A stretch of DNA of 64,000 nt. Origin: Granulosicoccus sp964390335. GTDB lineage: Bacteria; Pseudomonadota; Gammaproteobacteria; Granulosicoccales; Granulosicoccaceae. Made by a program: the position numbers and the translations under genes. A model generated the notes under the pieces. The model had not been told where the DNA came from and searched no databases. It saw nothing but the letters and a program-made list of their open reading frames with translations. The DNA lies in NCBI GenBank assembly GCA_964390335.1, contig CAYMHU010000018.1, positions 8,754 through 72,753 on the forward strand. The letters run 5' to 3'. Of this stretch, positions 45,428-54,952 are shown in pieces (position 1 is the first letter of the stretch; each line of letters starts with the position of its first letter).

Positions 45428-45822
45428 TGGATGGCTTTGTCGCGTTGTATCTGTTTATGTTGGCTGGCATTACTGGCTATGTGCTCATAGCAAATGTGCC
45501 ATCGATATTGCACACGCCCTTGTTGTCGGGCTCAAACTTCATTCATGGCGTGGTGCTGGCTGGTTCCATGGTGGTGCTGGGACATGCCGAGGGCATCTTA
45601 CAATTAACGCTGGGTTTTATCGCTGTGGCTGCAGCAAGCGCCAATGTGGTGGGTGGTTATGTGGTCACCGACCGCATGCTGGCTATGTTTGAATCGTCTG
45701 CCAGTACAGGCAAGCGTCGCTCAAAGGATGCCGATAGCTCGGCAGACTCTGGCAATGACGATATCAACGATACCGACGCATCGAATGCTGCGAACGATGA
45801 TAACGGGAACTCAGTATCATGA
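45427..45822 (+). CDS. pntAB: NAD(P) transhydrogenase subunit alpha part 2, with acidic C-terminal tail
   Basis: A 131-residue protein. The first 90 residues are the membrane part of subunit alpha with three to four helices (FVALYLFMLAGITGYVLIAN, IHGVVLAGSMVVLGHA, ANVVGGYVVTDRMLAMF). A hydrophilic Ser/Asp/Asn-rich tail of about 40 residues follows, which is unusual for this roughly 100-residue subunit. It overlaps pntAA by 1 bp and pntB by 4 bp. Confidence 0.9.
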   Translation: MDGFVALYLFMLAGITGYVLIANVPSILHTPLLSGSNFIHGVVLAGSMVVLGHAEGILQLTLGFIAVAAASANVVGGYVVTDRMLAMFESSASTGKRRSKDADSSADSGNDDINDTDASNAANDDNGNSVS

Positions 45823-47204
45823 TTTCGTCGTCGTTCCTGATCGACCTAAGCTATTTTATGGCGGCCGGCTTATTCATATTCGGTTTACGTCAAATGAGCT
45901 CGCCTGCAAAAGCGCGCGTGGGTTTTTGGTATGCCGCGTTTGGCATGCTGCTGGCCGTTGGCGCAACGTTCGTACACCCACAGTTACTGGCCAATCATGC
46001 GCTCATCGTTATCGCGATGGCCATTGGTGGCATCTGCGCTTTCGTGCATGCGCATCGCGCAAAAATTACCGCGGTTCCACAACATATCGCGTTGTATAAC
46101 GGCTTAGGTGGTGGCGCTGCTGCAGCCATCGCTGCGGTTGTGCTGTTACGGGCAGCCGAACACGGTGCGTCTGAACGTATATTGGCTGTACTCGGCGCAC
46201 TCATCGGGTGTGCAGCGTTTGCCGGTTCTGTCATGGCCTACGCGAAACTATCTGGCAAACTCTCAGCAAAGCACGTTCCGTCTAATCGGCTTGTTGCATA
46301 CGTGTCTATGTTATCGGTTGCATTGATGCTGGGTTTGGTGTTGGCCTTTTCAAATACAGTACACCCTGGTTTGTTGCTGTTGTTCTTTATTGTTGCCTTG
46401 ATGTTCGGCGGCCTGATGACGCTGCCCATTGCCGCAGGTGATATGCCAGTGCTTATTTCCTTATACAATGCGGCAGCTGGTTTGGCGGTTGCCTTTGAAG
46501 GCTTTGCGCTAGGCAATCCAGCCATGATGGTTGCGGGCGCACTGGTGTGCGCTGCGGGTGCATTGTTAACACGGATGATGGCCCGTGCCGTGAATCGGCG
46601 TTTAAGTGAAATTATGTATTCGGGTTTTGGCATCCCGCATGAGCAGACGGAAGCCTCCACGCAATATGGGCACGTGAATGAAATCGACAGTTACGATGCA
46701 GCTGTGACCATTGCCTATGCTGAGCGCGTGCTGATTGTGCCGGGGTACGGCATGGCAGTATCGCAAGCGCACCACAAGGTACGCGAGCTTACGCAGCTGC
46801 TGGAAGAGCGCGGCGTCGTTGTGGAATTTGCCATTCATCCGGTGGCTGGCAGAATGCCGGGTCATATGAATGTGCTGCTGGCGGAGGCCGGTGTGCCGTA
46901 CAGCAAAATCGTGGATTTATCCGATATCAACAGTGAAATGGGGTCGGTAGATGTGGCCCTGACCATCGGCGCCAACGACATCATTAACATTGCTGCTAGA
47001 ACCGATGAGAAGAGCCCGCTGCACGGTATGCCTGTACTGAATGTGGACGAGGCAAAAAGCGTGATAGTGTTGACCCGCGGCGATGGTATGGGGTACGCCG
47101 GAATCGATAATCCGCTGTTGCAGCACGAGAAAACCCGCGTGCATTTCGGCGATGCGAAGCAAACTGTGCAGGAGCTCATCAGCACCGTAAAGTCTTTGGA
47201 CTAA
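45819..47204 (+). CDS. pntB: NAD(P) transhydrogenase subunit beta
   Basis: The 461-residue subunit has about eight to nine N-terminal membrane helices and a C-terminal NADP(H)-binding domain III (VLIVPGYGMAVSQAHHKV, HPVAGRMPGHMNVLLAEA, TIGANDIINIAARTDEKSP, LTRGDGMGYAGIDNPL). Together with PntAA and PntAB it uses the proton motive force to make NADPH from NADH. Confidence 0.96.
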   Translation: MISSSFLIDLSYFMAAGLFIFGLRQMSSPAKARVGFWYAAFGMLLAVGATFVHPQLLANHALIVIAMAIGGICAFVHAHRAKITAVPQHIALYNGLGGGAAAAIAAVVLLRAAEHGASERILAVLGALIGCAAFAGSVMAYAKLSGKLSAKHVPSNRLVAYVSMLSVALMLGLVLAFSNTVHPGLLLLFFIVALMFGGLMTLPIAAGDMPVLISLYNAAAGLAVAFEGFALGNPAMMVAGALVCAAGALLTRMMARAVNRRLSEIMYSGFGIPHEQTEASTQYGHVNEIDSYDAAVTIAYAERVLIVPGYGMAVSQAHHKVRELTQLLEERGVVVEFAIHPVAGRMPGHMNVLLAEAGVPYSKIVDLSDINSEMGSVDVALTIGANDIINIAARTDEKSPLHGMPVLNVDEAKSVIVLTRGDGMGYAGIDNPLLQHEKTRVHFGDAKQTVQELISTVKSLD

Positions 47205-47665
47205 TGGGTAGTCATTGTTGATTTATTTCTAGTCAAATGCGGCGCGTCAGACGTGAAAATACCGTCGAAATGACAAATATTTAGCGTGCTGAGGGCTTGA
47301 CATATTTTTTTTCGACCTTGTTTATACACAAACCGCAATTATTGTTGATAGACATCTCATTTTCGTGTAGTTGAAGGTATAAATGGTTTAAGAAGGTGCT
47401 GTAATTAATTGAATAGTAAGAATATATATAGATTGATCAATTACTTGTCAATTTGGCGTTGCAGTTATATATAAGCTGGTTTTTACGTATTTTTGGTTTT
47501 CATCCACAAGGTTATCCACAGATTTTGTGGATAACGATCCGTGATAGCACGGCTTTATACAAATCTGACGGGGTATGACTCGTTTTGGCGAATAATGCGT
47601 ATGGGTACAGCAGTTTAAAAACACGGAATAGCCAATAAAACCGACTTGAAAACGCCTTCACCTAA
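47205..47665. other. AT-rich intergenic region with DnaA-box cluster (candidate oriC or DnaA-regulated site)
   Basis: A 461-bp gap with no gene. It holds exact DnaA boxes TTATACACA (47322-47330), TTATCCACA (47512-47520) and the inverted copy TGTGGATAA (47526-47534), plus the near match TCATCCACA (47500-47508). Between them lies a very AT-rich stretch (about 47400-47480), with GATC at 47435 and 47536. The first three sequences equal E. coli oriC boxes R2, R1/R4 and their complement. The region may be the chromosomal origin or a DnaA-controlled promoter for priA. Confidence 0.5.
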
Positions 47666-49879
47666 ATGAATTCCGAACCTCCACAGCAATGTGAGTTTGT
47701 GCAAGTTGCCATTCCCACACCCCTGCATCAGGTGTTTGATTACAAATGGCGCGGCAATGCGCCGGTGCATCCCGGTACGCGGGTCAAAGTCCCGTTTGGT
47801 CGCCGGAACGTTGTGGGCATTGTTGTGCGCGGAATTGAGTCCTCAAGCTTCCCGGCTAATAAGCTGCGATCGGTTACAGAAGTGTTGGATGATCAACCGC
47901 TGGTCGCGACAGATATTTTTTCCTTATTAACCTGGGCAAGTCGCTACTACCACCATCCCATCGGCGATGTATTAACTTCTGCGTTACCTGTGTTGCTGCG
48001 TCGGGGTAATGCTGCCCAGCTGGCTGAGCGCGAAACCTATCGCTTAGCCAATAGCAACAACCAAACGAACCCAATCAGTCTTAAACGAGCGCCGTTGCAG
48101 CATGCAGCAATGCAGATGTTGTTGGACGCGAAAGGTGAAGCGATTGATTCCACGACACTGGCTAGCTTAAGTCCGCGCTGGCGCACGGCCATAAAGCCGT
48201 TGCAAGAAAAAGCTTTGGTGCTGGGAGAAACCAGTTTGGCTTTACCTAAAAATACCGCGGTAGAGTCTGGCCCTGAGTTGGTACCGGAGCAACAACAGGC
48301 CGTAACTGCGATTACGGATGCGCTTGGAAGCTTCACCCCGTTTTTATTGAACGGGGTGACTGGCAGTGGAAAAACCGAAGTGTATCTGTGCTGCATTGAG
48401 GCTGCACTAAAACGCGGTGATCAAGTACTTATTCTGGTGCCCGAAATTTCATTAACACCACAGTTAATGCGCCGCTTTCAACGTCGCATTAACGGATGTC
48501 TTGTCAGTCTGCATTCGGCACTGAACGACACCGAACGCATGCAAAATTGGTTGTTGGCTGCAAACGGTCATGCAGATGTGGTTATCGGCACGCGTTCGGC
48601 TGTGCTGGTGCCATTGCCCCGGCTTGGGTTGTTGGTTATAGATGAAGAACACGATAGTTCCTTAAAGCAGCAAGATGGCTTTCGATATCACGCTCGCGAT
48701 TTAGCGTTGGTGCGCGCACGTGATCGTGCATGCCCTGTGGTCATGGGAACCGCAACGCCGTCGTTTGAAACACTGAATAATGCCAGCACGGGTCGCTACA
48801 CAGAACTGCAACTGACGTATCGGGCAGGCAATGCCAAACCGCCCATAATGTCGTTGCTGGATATCAGGCGGCGTCCGTTAATAGAAGGCATGAGTGATCG
48901 TTTGTTCGATGCTATTCGTCAACATCTGGATGCGGGTAACCAATCATTGGTGTTTATCAATCGGCGTGGTTATGCGCCAACGTTATTATGCAATGATTGC
49001 GGAGCGTGTGCCGACTGCAGAAGATGTGATGCACATATGACGGTGCACAACACGCGTGCGCGATTGCGATGTCATCATTGCGGGTCAGAGCGCGCCGTTC
49101 CGAATGCGTGTGAAACCTGCGGCTCAGAAAATTTGGATCGTGTTGGGTATGGTACCGAACGTATTGCTGCTGCGTTGGCGGATGCATTCCCTGATGTCAC
49201 GATTGCACGCATTGATCGCGACAGCACCAGACGTAAAGGTTCGTTGCAACAACAATTAGAGGTTGCCACCAGTGGCGAGGCTAAGCTATTAGTAGGAACA
49301 CAAATGTTAGCTAAGGGTCATCATTTCCCCGGTGTAACTCTGGTGTGTGTTTTGGATGCGGATCGTGGCTTATTTGGCACAGACTTTCGTTCATTGGAGC
49401 AAATGGGGCAGCTCATCATTCAGGTTGCGGGGCGTTCGGGTCGGGAAAAGCGGCAAGGTACAGTGTTAATCCAAACCCGCAATCCGGATAATGAAATGAT
49501 GCAAACACTGGTGAGCGATGGGTATGCGGTGTTTGCAAAACGTGCACTGGAGGATCGACAGATGGCGATGTTACCGCCATACGCGTTCGTGGCACTGGTT
49601 CGCGCCGAAGCCCCCGATGCTAACTCCCCGCTGCGATTTCTGCGTGGAGTTGCACAAAGATTATCGTCACCCGCTGTGCCCGGTGTGCATATTCTTGGGC
49701 CGGTTCCCGCGCCAATGGAACGATTGGGAGGTCGTTACCGTGCTCAGTTACTGTTGCAGGCAGAACGCCGATCATTACTCAATGAATGTTTATTACGCCT
49801 AACAACAAACTTGGATACATTAAAAGATGCACAGAAAACCAGATGGTCGATTGATGTTGATCCTGTCGACTTATTTTAG
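47666..49879 (+). CDS. priA: Primosomal replication-restart helicase PriA
   Basis: A 737-residue 3'-5' helicase. The N-terminal DNA-binding domain has VAIPTPLHQVFDYKW and PGTRVKVPFGRR. Walker A is NGVTGSGKTE, Walker B DEEHDSS, with a helicase motif GTQMLAKGHHFPGVTLV. The zinc-binding insertion has paired cysteines (CNDCGACADCRRC and CHHCGSE, CETCGS). It reloads the replisome at stalled forks. It begins 461 bp after pntB, downstream of the DnaA boxes. Confidence 0.96.
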   Translation: MNSEPPQQCEFVQVAIPTPLHQVFDYKWRGNAPVHPGTRVKVPFGRRNVVGIVVRGIESSSFPANKLRSVTEVLDDQPLVATDIFSLLTWASRYYHHPIGDVLTSALPVLLRRGNAAQLAERETYRLANSNNQTNPISLKRAPLQHAAMQMLLDAKGEAIDSTTLASLSPRWRTAIKPLQEKALVLGETSLALPKNTAVESGPELVPEQQQAVTAITDALGSFTPFLLNGVTGSGKTEVYLCCIEAALKRGDQVLILVPEISLTPQLMRRFQRRINGCLVSLHSALNDTERMQNWLLAANGHADVVIGTRSAVLVPLPRLGLLVIDEEHDSSLKQQDGFRYHARDLALVRARDRACPVVMGTATPSFETLNNASTGRYTELQLTYRAGNAKPPIMSLLDIRRRPLIEGMSDRLFDAIRQHLDAGNQSLVFINRRGYAPTLLCNDCGACADCRRCDAHMTVHNTRARLRCHHCGSERAVPNACETCGSENLDRVGYGTERIAAALADAFPDVTIARIDRDSTRRKGSLQQQLEVATSGEAKLLVGTQMLAKGHHFPGVTLVCVLDADRGLFGTDFRSLEQMGQLIIQVAGRSGREKRQGTVLIQTRNPDNEMMQTLVSDGYAVFAKRALEDRQMAMLPPYAFVALVRAEAPDANSPLRFLRGVAQRLSSPAVPGVHILGPVPAPMERLGGRYRAQLLLQAERRSLLNECLLRLTTNLDTLKDAQKTRWSIDVDPVDLF

Positions 49880-50056
49880 TGCGCGTAACATCAATTTTTG
49901 TGAGCAATTTTATATAGCATGTCAAGACAGTTAATATCGGATGTTAGCTGATTCTATATGTAACCCTCTAGCAGTCTCCATTCGCAATCTTTCACTAATA
50001 CACTCCACTGAACTGGCCGTTAAAGGGAAAATAGCCTTCAATGGTTTTCTTAATAG

Positions 50057-53000
50057 ATGACGCGACCAATCAATACCATAGCAGTAATAGTGGATGAGTA
50101 TGTTGATTACTATCGGCTGTTAGTGAGTGGTGTTCGATCTGAGCTTGAGAGGGCCGGATACGGAGTTCTGTGTGTAACCGGGGGCATGCTAGAGCAGCAT
50201 TCCGGTTCAGCGTCAACGGCGTCGAACGCGATTTTATCTGCGCTTGCTAACACGCCAGTTAAAGGCATCTTGAGTATGTCGGGGTCGTTGGTTAACGATA
50301 CGCGCTCAGATGAATTTGCAAAGTTTTTATCTCAATACTCCGTGCCGGTTGTTAGTGTGGAGCGTGTGGCACAGGGCGTTAACAGCGTTGTATTTAATGA
50401 TGCGCCAGCAATGCGGATGTTGATGCAACATTTAATTAATGACACAAGTAGCCAGCGTTTTGCGTTTGTGCGTGGTTTGCCAGCCGATGAAGCATCAATG
50501 CTTCGCGAGCGTATTTTTAAAGAAGAGCTGATAAATCATGACTATGACGTAGATGATTCTCGTATTGTTAATGGTAATTACGATGTATTTGAATCCTATG
50601 AAGCGGTATATCGGTTGTTAGCCGAGCAGGATGACGTAGATGCGATTGTTGCTGCCGATGACATAATGGCATTGAGCGCTGCTCGTGCTGCGCAAGCGCT
50701 CGGTAAGTCTGCAGCAGACGATATCGTTGTGGCAGGTTTTAATGATTCACCGCACTCCACTCAGCACTCGCCTGCTTTAACCACAGTGCGACAACCTTTA
50801 GATGCTATGGCAAAACAAGCGGTCAAAGTGTTGTTACAGCAAATAGGCAGGGATTCGGTGGCATCCACCGTACCGAAGAATCCCAAAGTCGCCAGTGTTG
50901 ATAGTGAGTTGGTCATTCGTGGGTCAAGCATTAAGACTTACTTTGATGACGCGGTTGAAGGAGTTGAGCGTGTCGAGCAGTATCATGATGTTATGGTGCG
51001 TTCAGTCATGGGGCTGAAAAGTCCGGACAACGTAGATTTATACGCGTTGGCTACAGCGTTTGCAAACACGCTGAATGCACCGTCAAACAAGTTCAAACAG
51101 TGCTTGGAAGCGCAACTTTTACCAAGTCTCAACGCGGAAACGATACATTGGTGGAGTAACTTGCGCTTACATATGGAAAAGCTATGTAGTTCGGTTTGCG
51201 TGACAGACGATCAGCTTAAAGCAAAACCATTCATCGTAAACACCTTGTGGAAAGCACAAGGTCGTATTTGGTCACTGCTTATGAATCAGGAGTTTGAGAT
51301 AAATAGAGCGCACGATATCGGTCAAAGATTTCTGCGGGATATGGGCGCCTGTGCACACTTACGCGATATTCTGAAAGTATTGAAAGCAGGTTTGATCGAG
51401 CATGGAATTAAGCGATGCTACTTGGTGCGCTATGTGACTCCATCGCCAGATCCTGACTCAAAGGCTCAGTTGGTTTTTGAATTCGTCAACGGTGTCGTGG
51501 CTGATAATCAGGATGCGCAGTTTGAAGCGCATGAAGTATTACCTGAGCGCTTATTCGACGAGCTAGAGCACGGTATGCTTTTGCAATGTGCTGTGTCGGC
51601 GGGTAACGATATCTACGGTCATATATTAATCGACGCAGATTGTATTTCAAATGTGAATGTGGCTGCGTTGGTGCAAAGCATTGGTAGCGCCATGCGAAAT
51701 CAACACATATTAAGTACGCTTGCATCGCGTACACGTGAATTACAAAACGCAAATGAACAGCTTCGAAATACCTTGTTCACGGATGTGCTTACCGGTTTAA
51801 ACAGCCGTATCAGTTTGCAAGAACACTTGCAGTCACTGGTAGAAGAGGCAGTTGCAACGAATGGACAGGTTTCCGTCTTTCATTTTGATATGGATGGGTT
51901 TAAAGCCGTTAACGATAGTTTGGGGCATGATGCTGGAGATGTCGTGCTGTGCCAGTTAGCTGCAAGGTTGTCCAGCTTTGTGTATCAAGAATTAGGTATA
52001 TCAGGTTTTGTAGCACGACTTGCCAGTGACGAATTTATGGTCGTCACGAATTTACCCATGCAGGATGCAGCCTTGTTGGGTTTTGCAGAGCGTATTCTTC
52101 AGATGCAATCAGCACCCTTTGAGGTCAGAAGTCATGAGATAACCATTAACGCGAGTATTGGTTGCGTCAGCTATCCCAACCATGTAGACCAACCTGATTC
52201 GTTGCTAAAGTGCGCTGATGCTGCGGTTGCAGAAGCAAAGCAATTAGGTAAAAACCGAGTGGTCATTTATGATCCTGAACTCACTGCAGCGTTTGAGCAT
52301 CGTTTACAGCTTGAGCAACAAATGCAAAAAGCCATCACCAATGGTGAGATGCGTTTGCACTTTCAACCGCGTATCGATTTGCGCACAGGAGAAATATGCG
52401 CTGTCGAAGCGCTTATGCGCTGGATGCGTGACGGCCCCGACGGACCTTACCACTTTGCGTATCCTGATGAATTTATTGCATTGGCCGAGAAGTCAGGGTT
52501 TATCACTGAGCTGGATACGTTCGGATTAACGGCTGCGTGTCGTCAAGCCCGTGAATGGGAATTAGCCGGTACACCTTTGTCGGTATCGGTTAATGTGTCG
52601 GTTGTGCAATTGCAGCAAGATCGGTTTGTAGAAACAGTAGAGCGGGCTTTAAAGTCGCATCAGCTGCGACCAGATTTACTGGAACTCGAAATCACGGAAA
52701 GCGCTGCCATGTCTGACGTGGAACAAAACATAGACAAGCTTAACCAAATTAAAGATATGGGTGTTCAGATGTCCATCGATGATTTTGGTACCGGTTACTC
52801 TTCACTCAATTATTTAAAACGATTGCCGGTTAATAATCTGAAAATTGATCGTTCATTCATCATGGGGGTTGAGCGCATCGGTGATACACCGTCTGTAGAC
52901 GAGACCATTATCAAATCGGTCATCGCGCTGGGTAAAAGCATGGACTTTGGTGTGGTCGCCGAAGGTATTGAAACCGAGGAGCAGCACCAACTGCTGAAGT

Positions 53001-53104
53001 CGCTGGACTGTGACCAGGCGCAGGGCTATTTGTTTTCAAAGCCTGCCGAACCTGCCGAAATCACGCGCATGCTGAGTGAAACCTCCACGACCAAAGCAGC
53101 GTAA
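50057..53104 (+). CDS. LacI-like sensor / degenerate GGDEF / EAL protein (probable c-di-GMP phosphodiesterase)
   Basis: The 1015-residue protein has a LacI/RbsB-type ligand-binding domain at about 1-290 (VDEYVDYYRLLVSGVRSELE, DAIVAADDIMALSAARAAQ) without helix-turn-helix or signal peptide, then about 270 residues of unassigned helical sequence. A GGDEF domain follows whose motif reads ASDEF (656-660) with no RxxD inhibition site, then an EAL domain (about 755-1005). EAL catalytic residues look complete: E784 of EAL, SVNVS, LEITES, IDDFGTGYSS, LKIDRSF and EGIETEEQ. So it probably degrades c-di-GMP in response to a cytoplasmic sugar-like ligand. It could oppose PelD activation. Confidence 0.88.
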   Translation: MTRPINTIAVIVDEYVDYYRLLVSGVRSELERAGYGVLCVTGGMLEQHSGSASTASNAILSALANTPVKGILSMSGSLVNDTRSDEFAKFLSQYSVPVVSVERVAQGVNSVVFNDAPAMRMLMQHLINDTSSQRFAFVRGLPADEASMLRERIFKEELINHDYDVDDSRIVNGNYDVFESYEAVYRLLAEQDDVDAIVAADDIMALSAARAAQALGKSAADDIVVAGFNDSPHSTQHSPALTTVRQPLDAMAKQAVKVLLQQIGRDSVASTVPKNPKVASVDSELVIRGSSIKTYFDDAVEGVERVEQYHDVMVRSVMGLKSPDNVDLYALATAFANTLNAPSNKFKQCLEAQLLPSLNAETIHWWSNLRLHMEKLCSSVCVTDDQLKAKPFIVNTLWKAQGRIWSLLMNQEFEINRAHDIGQRFLRDMGACAHLRDILKVLKAGLIEHGIKRCYLVRYVTPSPDPDSKAQLVFEFVNGVVADNQDAQFEAHEVLPERLFDELEHGMLLQCAVSAGNDIYGHILIDADCISNVNVAALVQSIGSAMRNQHILSTLASRTRELQNANEQLRNTLFTDVLTGLNSRISLQEHLQSLVEEAVATNGQVSVFHFDMDGFKAVNDSLGHDAGDVVLCQLAARLSSFVYQELGISGFVARLASDEFMVVTNLPMQDAALLGFAERILQMQSAPFEVRSHEITINASIGCVSYPNHVDQPDSLLKCADAAVAEAKQLGKNRVVIYDPELTAAFEHRLQLEQQMQKAITNGEMRLHFQPRIDLRTGEICAVEALMRWMRDGPDGPYHFAYPDEFIALAEKSGFITELDTFGLTAACRQAREWELAGTPLSVSVNVSVVQLQQDRFVETVERALKSHQLRPDLLELEITESAAMSDVEQNIDKLNQIKDMGVQMSIDDFGTGYSSLNYLKRLPVNNLKIDRSFIMGVERIGDTPSVDETIIKSVIALGKSMDFGVVAEGIETEEQHQLLKSLDCDQAQGYLFSKPAEPAEITRMLSETSTTKAA

Positions 53105-53176
53105 TTGCAAGAACCAGGGCAGTTTCAATTACTGCAAGCACCTTGTCGGTGTTAAACTCTCATCCCACGTCTGTTA

Positions 53177-54946
53177 TTGTGTCCGGCCCCATCGTTGAAA
53201 GCATTAATTGAGCAACATCTGTCCACGGCGCTAGCAACGCTGAAAGCGTCCGGTGTTATCCCGAACGATCTCGATCCTGCCATCACCGTTACGCGCACCC
53301 GCGATCCATCGCACGGTGATTTTGCTAGTAACTTGGCCATGCTGTTGGCGAAACCTGCAAAGAAATCACCTCGCGATATCGCGCAAGCGCTGGTCGATGC
53401 GCTGCCAGAGAACAACGATATTCGCCAGGTCGATATCGCGGGTCCCGGATTTATTAACTTTTTCCAAAATGACGCTGCGGCCACGTCGGTTATCGCCACT
53501 GTATTGGAGCAGCAGGATCGCTTTGGTTGTTCTGATAAAGGTGCGGGTCAGCGTTGGCAGGTTGAATATGTATCAGCCAACCCTACAGGACCATTGCATG
53601 TGGGGCACGGTCGGGGTGCGGCACTGGGTGCCACCATGGCCAATATGCTTAAAGCGGTTGGCTTCGACATTCAACGCGAATACTACGTTAATGATGCGGG
53701 CAGGCAAATGGATATTCTGGCCGCCAGTGTTTGGCTGCGTTATCTTGGCCTGAACGGCGAATCGTTCGACTTCCCGTCCAATGGATACAAAGGCGACTAC
53801 ATCAACGATATTGCGCAAACATTGTTCGACCAACACGGCAATCAATTCAGTGCCGATGCTGCAACCGTGTTTGCATCGGTGCCACCCGATGAGCCGGCCG
53901 GTGGTGATAAAGAAGCCCATATCGATGGCTTGGTGGCGCAAGCCAAGCAACTGCTGGGTGATAACTACAACACCGTTTTTGATTTGGGTTTGAGTGCCAT
54001 TCTTGGTGACATCAAAGAAGATCTGGGTGAGTTTGGCGTGGTGTACGACAACTGGTTTAGCGAACGCAGCCTGCAGGACAACGTCATGGATTGCATTGCG
54101 AAGCTGGATGCGGCCGGGCATTTGTACAAAAAAGAAGGCGCAACCTGGTTCCGCAGCACCGACTTCGGCGATGAAAAAGATCGGGTGGTGGTGCGTGATA
54201 ACGGCCAAACCACGTACTTCGCATCCGATGTTGCATATATCGATAATAAAATTGGCCGCGGTTTCGACAAAATTCTATATGTGTTCGGTGCCGATCATCA
54301 TGGTTACACCGCGCGCATGTATGCAGCATGCGAAGCGCTTGGCTACTCACGCGATAAACTTGATTTCCTGCTGATTCAGTTTGCTAACTTGTACAAGGGT
54401 GGTGAGCGAGTGCAAATGTCTACACGCTCCGGCTCTTTTGTGACTATTCGGGAATTGCGCGAGGAAGTTGGTAAAGATGCCGCGCGCTATTTCTATGTGA
54501 TGCGTAAATACCAGCAGCATCTGGACTTTGATCTCGACTTAGCAAAATCACAATCTAACGATAACCCGGTGTACTACGTACAGATGGCGCATGCGCGCAT
54601 TTGCAGTGTGATGAGGCGGTGCGATCAACTCGGCATGAGCTTTGATCAAAAAGCCGGTCTTGAATCGCTCGCATTGCTCACCGAACCGGAGGAGTCCGAG
54701 CTACTCACGATGTTGGCGACGTACCCGGAGCTATTGGAGCGGGCAGCGTTAAATCATGAGCCACACCAACTCACAACTTACTTGCGCGAGCTGGCCAATG
54801 GTCTACATTCCTACTATAACGCCCACAAAACCCTTGTCGAAGACGATGCGCTGCGTCAGGCTAGACTGTGCTTGATGTTGGCAGTCAAACAAGTGTTGTT
54901 CAACGGGCTTACACTGATCGATGTATCCGCTCCAGAGGTAATGTAA
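53177..54946 (+). CDS. argS: Arginyl-tRNA synthetase
   Basis: A 589-residue class-I synthetase with a HIGH-type motif HVGHGRG, the KMSK-region variant VQMSTRSGSFVT and C-terminal anticodon-binding helices ending in LFNGLTLIDVSAPEVM. No ATG or GTG precedes the conserved N terminus in frame: an in-frame stop lies at 53153-53155. Translation must therefore begin at TTG 53177, TTG 53195 or possibly CTG 53171, with no clear Shine-Dalgarno. It is followed closely by the SPOR gene. Confidence 0.94.
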   Translation: MCPAPSLKALIEQHLSTALATLKASGVIPNDLDPAITVTRTRDPSHGDFASNLAMLLAKPAKKSPRDIAQALVDALPENNDIRQVDIAGPGFINFFQNDAAATSVIATVLEQQDRFGCSDKGAGQRWQVEYVSANPTGPLHVGHGRGAALGATMANMLKAVGFDIQREYYVNDAGRQMDILAASVWLRYLGLNGESFDFPSNGYKGDYINDIAQTLFDQHGNQFSADAATVFASVPPDEPAGGDKEAHIDGLVAQAKQLLGDNYNTVFDLGLSAILGDIKEDLGEFGVVYDNWFSERSLQDNVMDCIAKLDAAGHLYKKEGATWFRSTDFGDEKDRVVVRDNGQTTYFASDVAYIDNKIGRGFDKILYVFGADHHGYTARMYAACEALGYSRDKLDFLLIQFANLYKGGERVQMSTRSGSFVTIRELREEVGKDAARYFYVMRKYQQHLDFDLDLAKSQSNDNPVYYVQMAHARICSVMRRCDQLGMSFDQKAGLESLALLTEPEESELLTMLATYPELLERAALNHEPHQLTTYLRELANGLHSYYNAHKTLVEDDALRQARLCLMLAVKQVLFNGLTLIDVSAPEVM

Positions 54947-54952
54947 AAAGAC

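Noticed and set aside
51781..52260. Active diguanylate cyclase domain in the LacI-GGDEF-EAL protein
   Set aside because: The signature motif reads ASDEF and the inhibition-site RxxD is missing, so a regulatory, non-cyclase role is more likely.
53573..54208. 211-codon frame antisense to argS
   Set aside because: Opposite-strand shadow of a conserved synthetase gene with no independent support.
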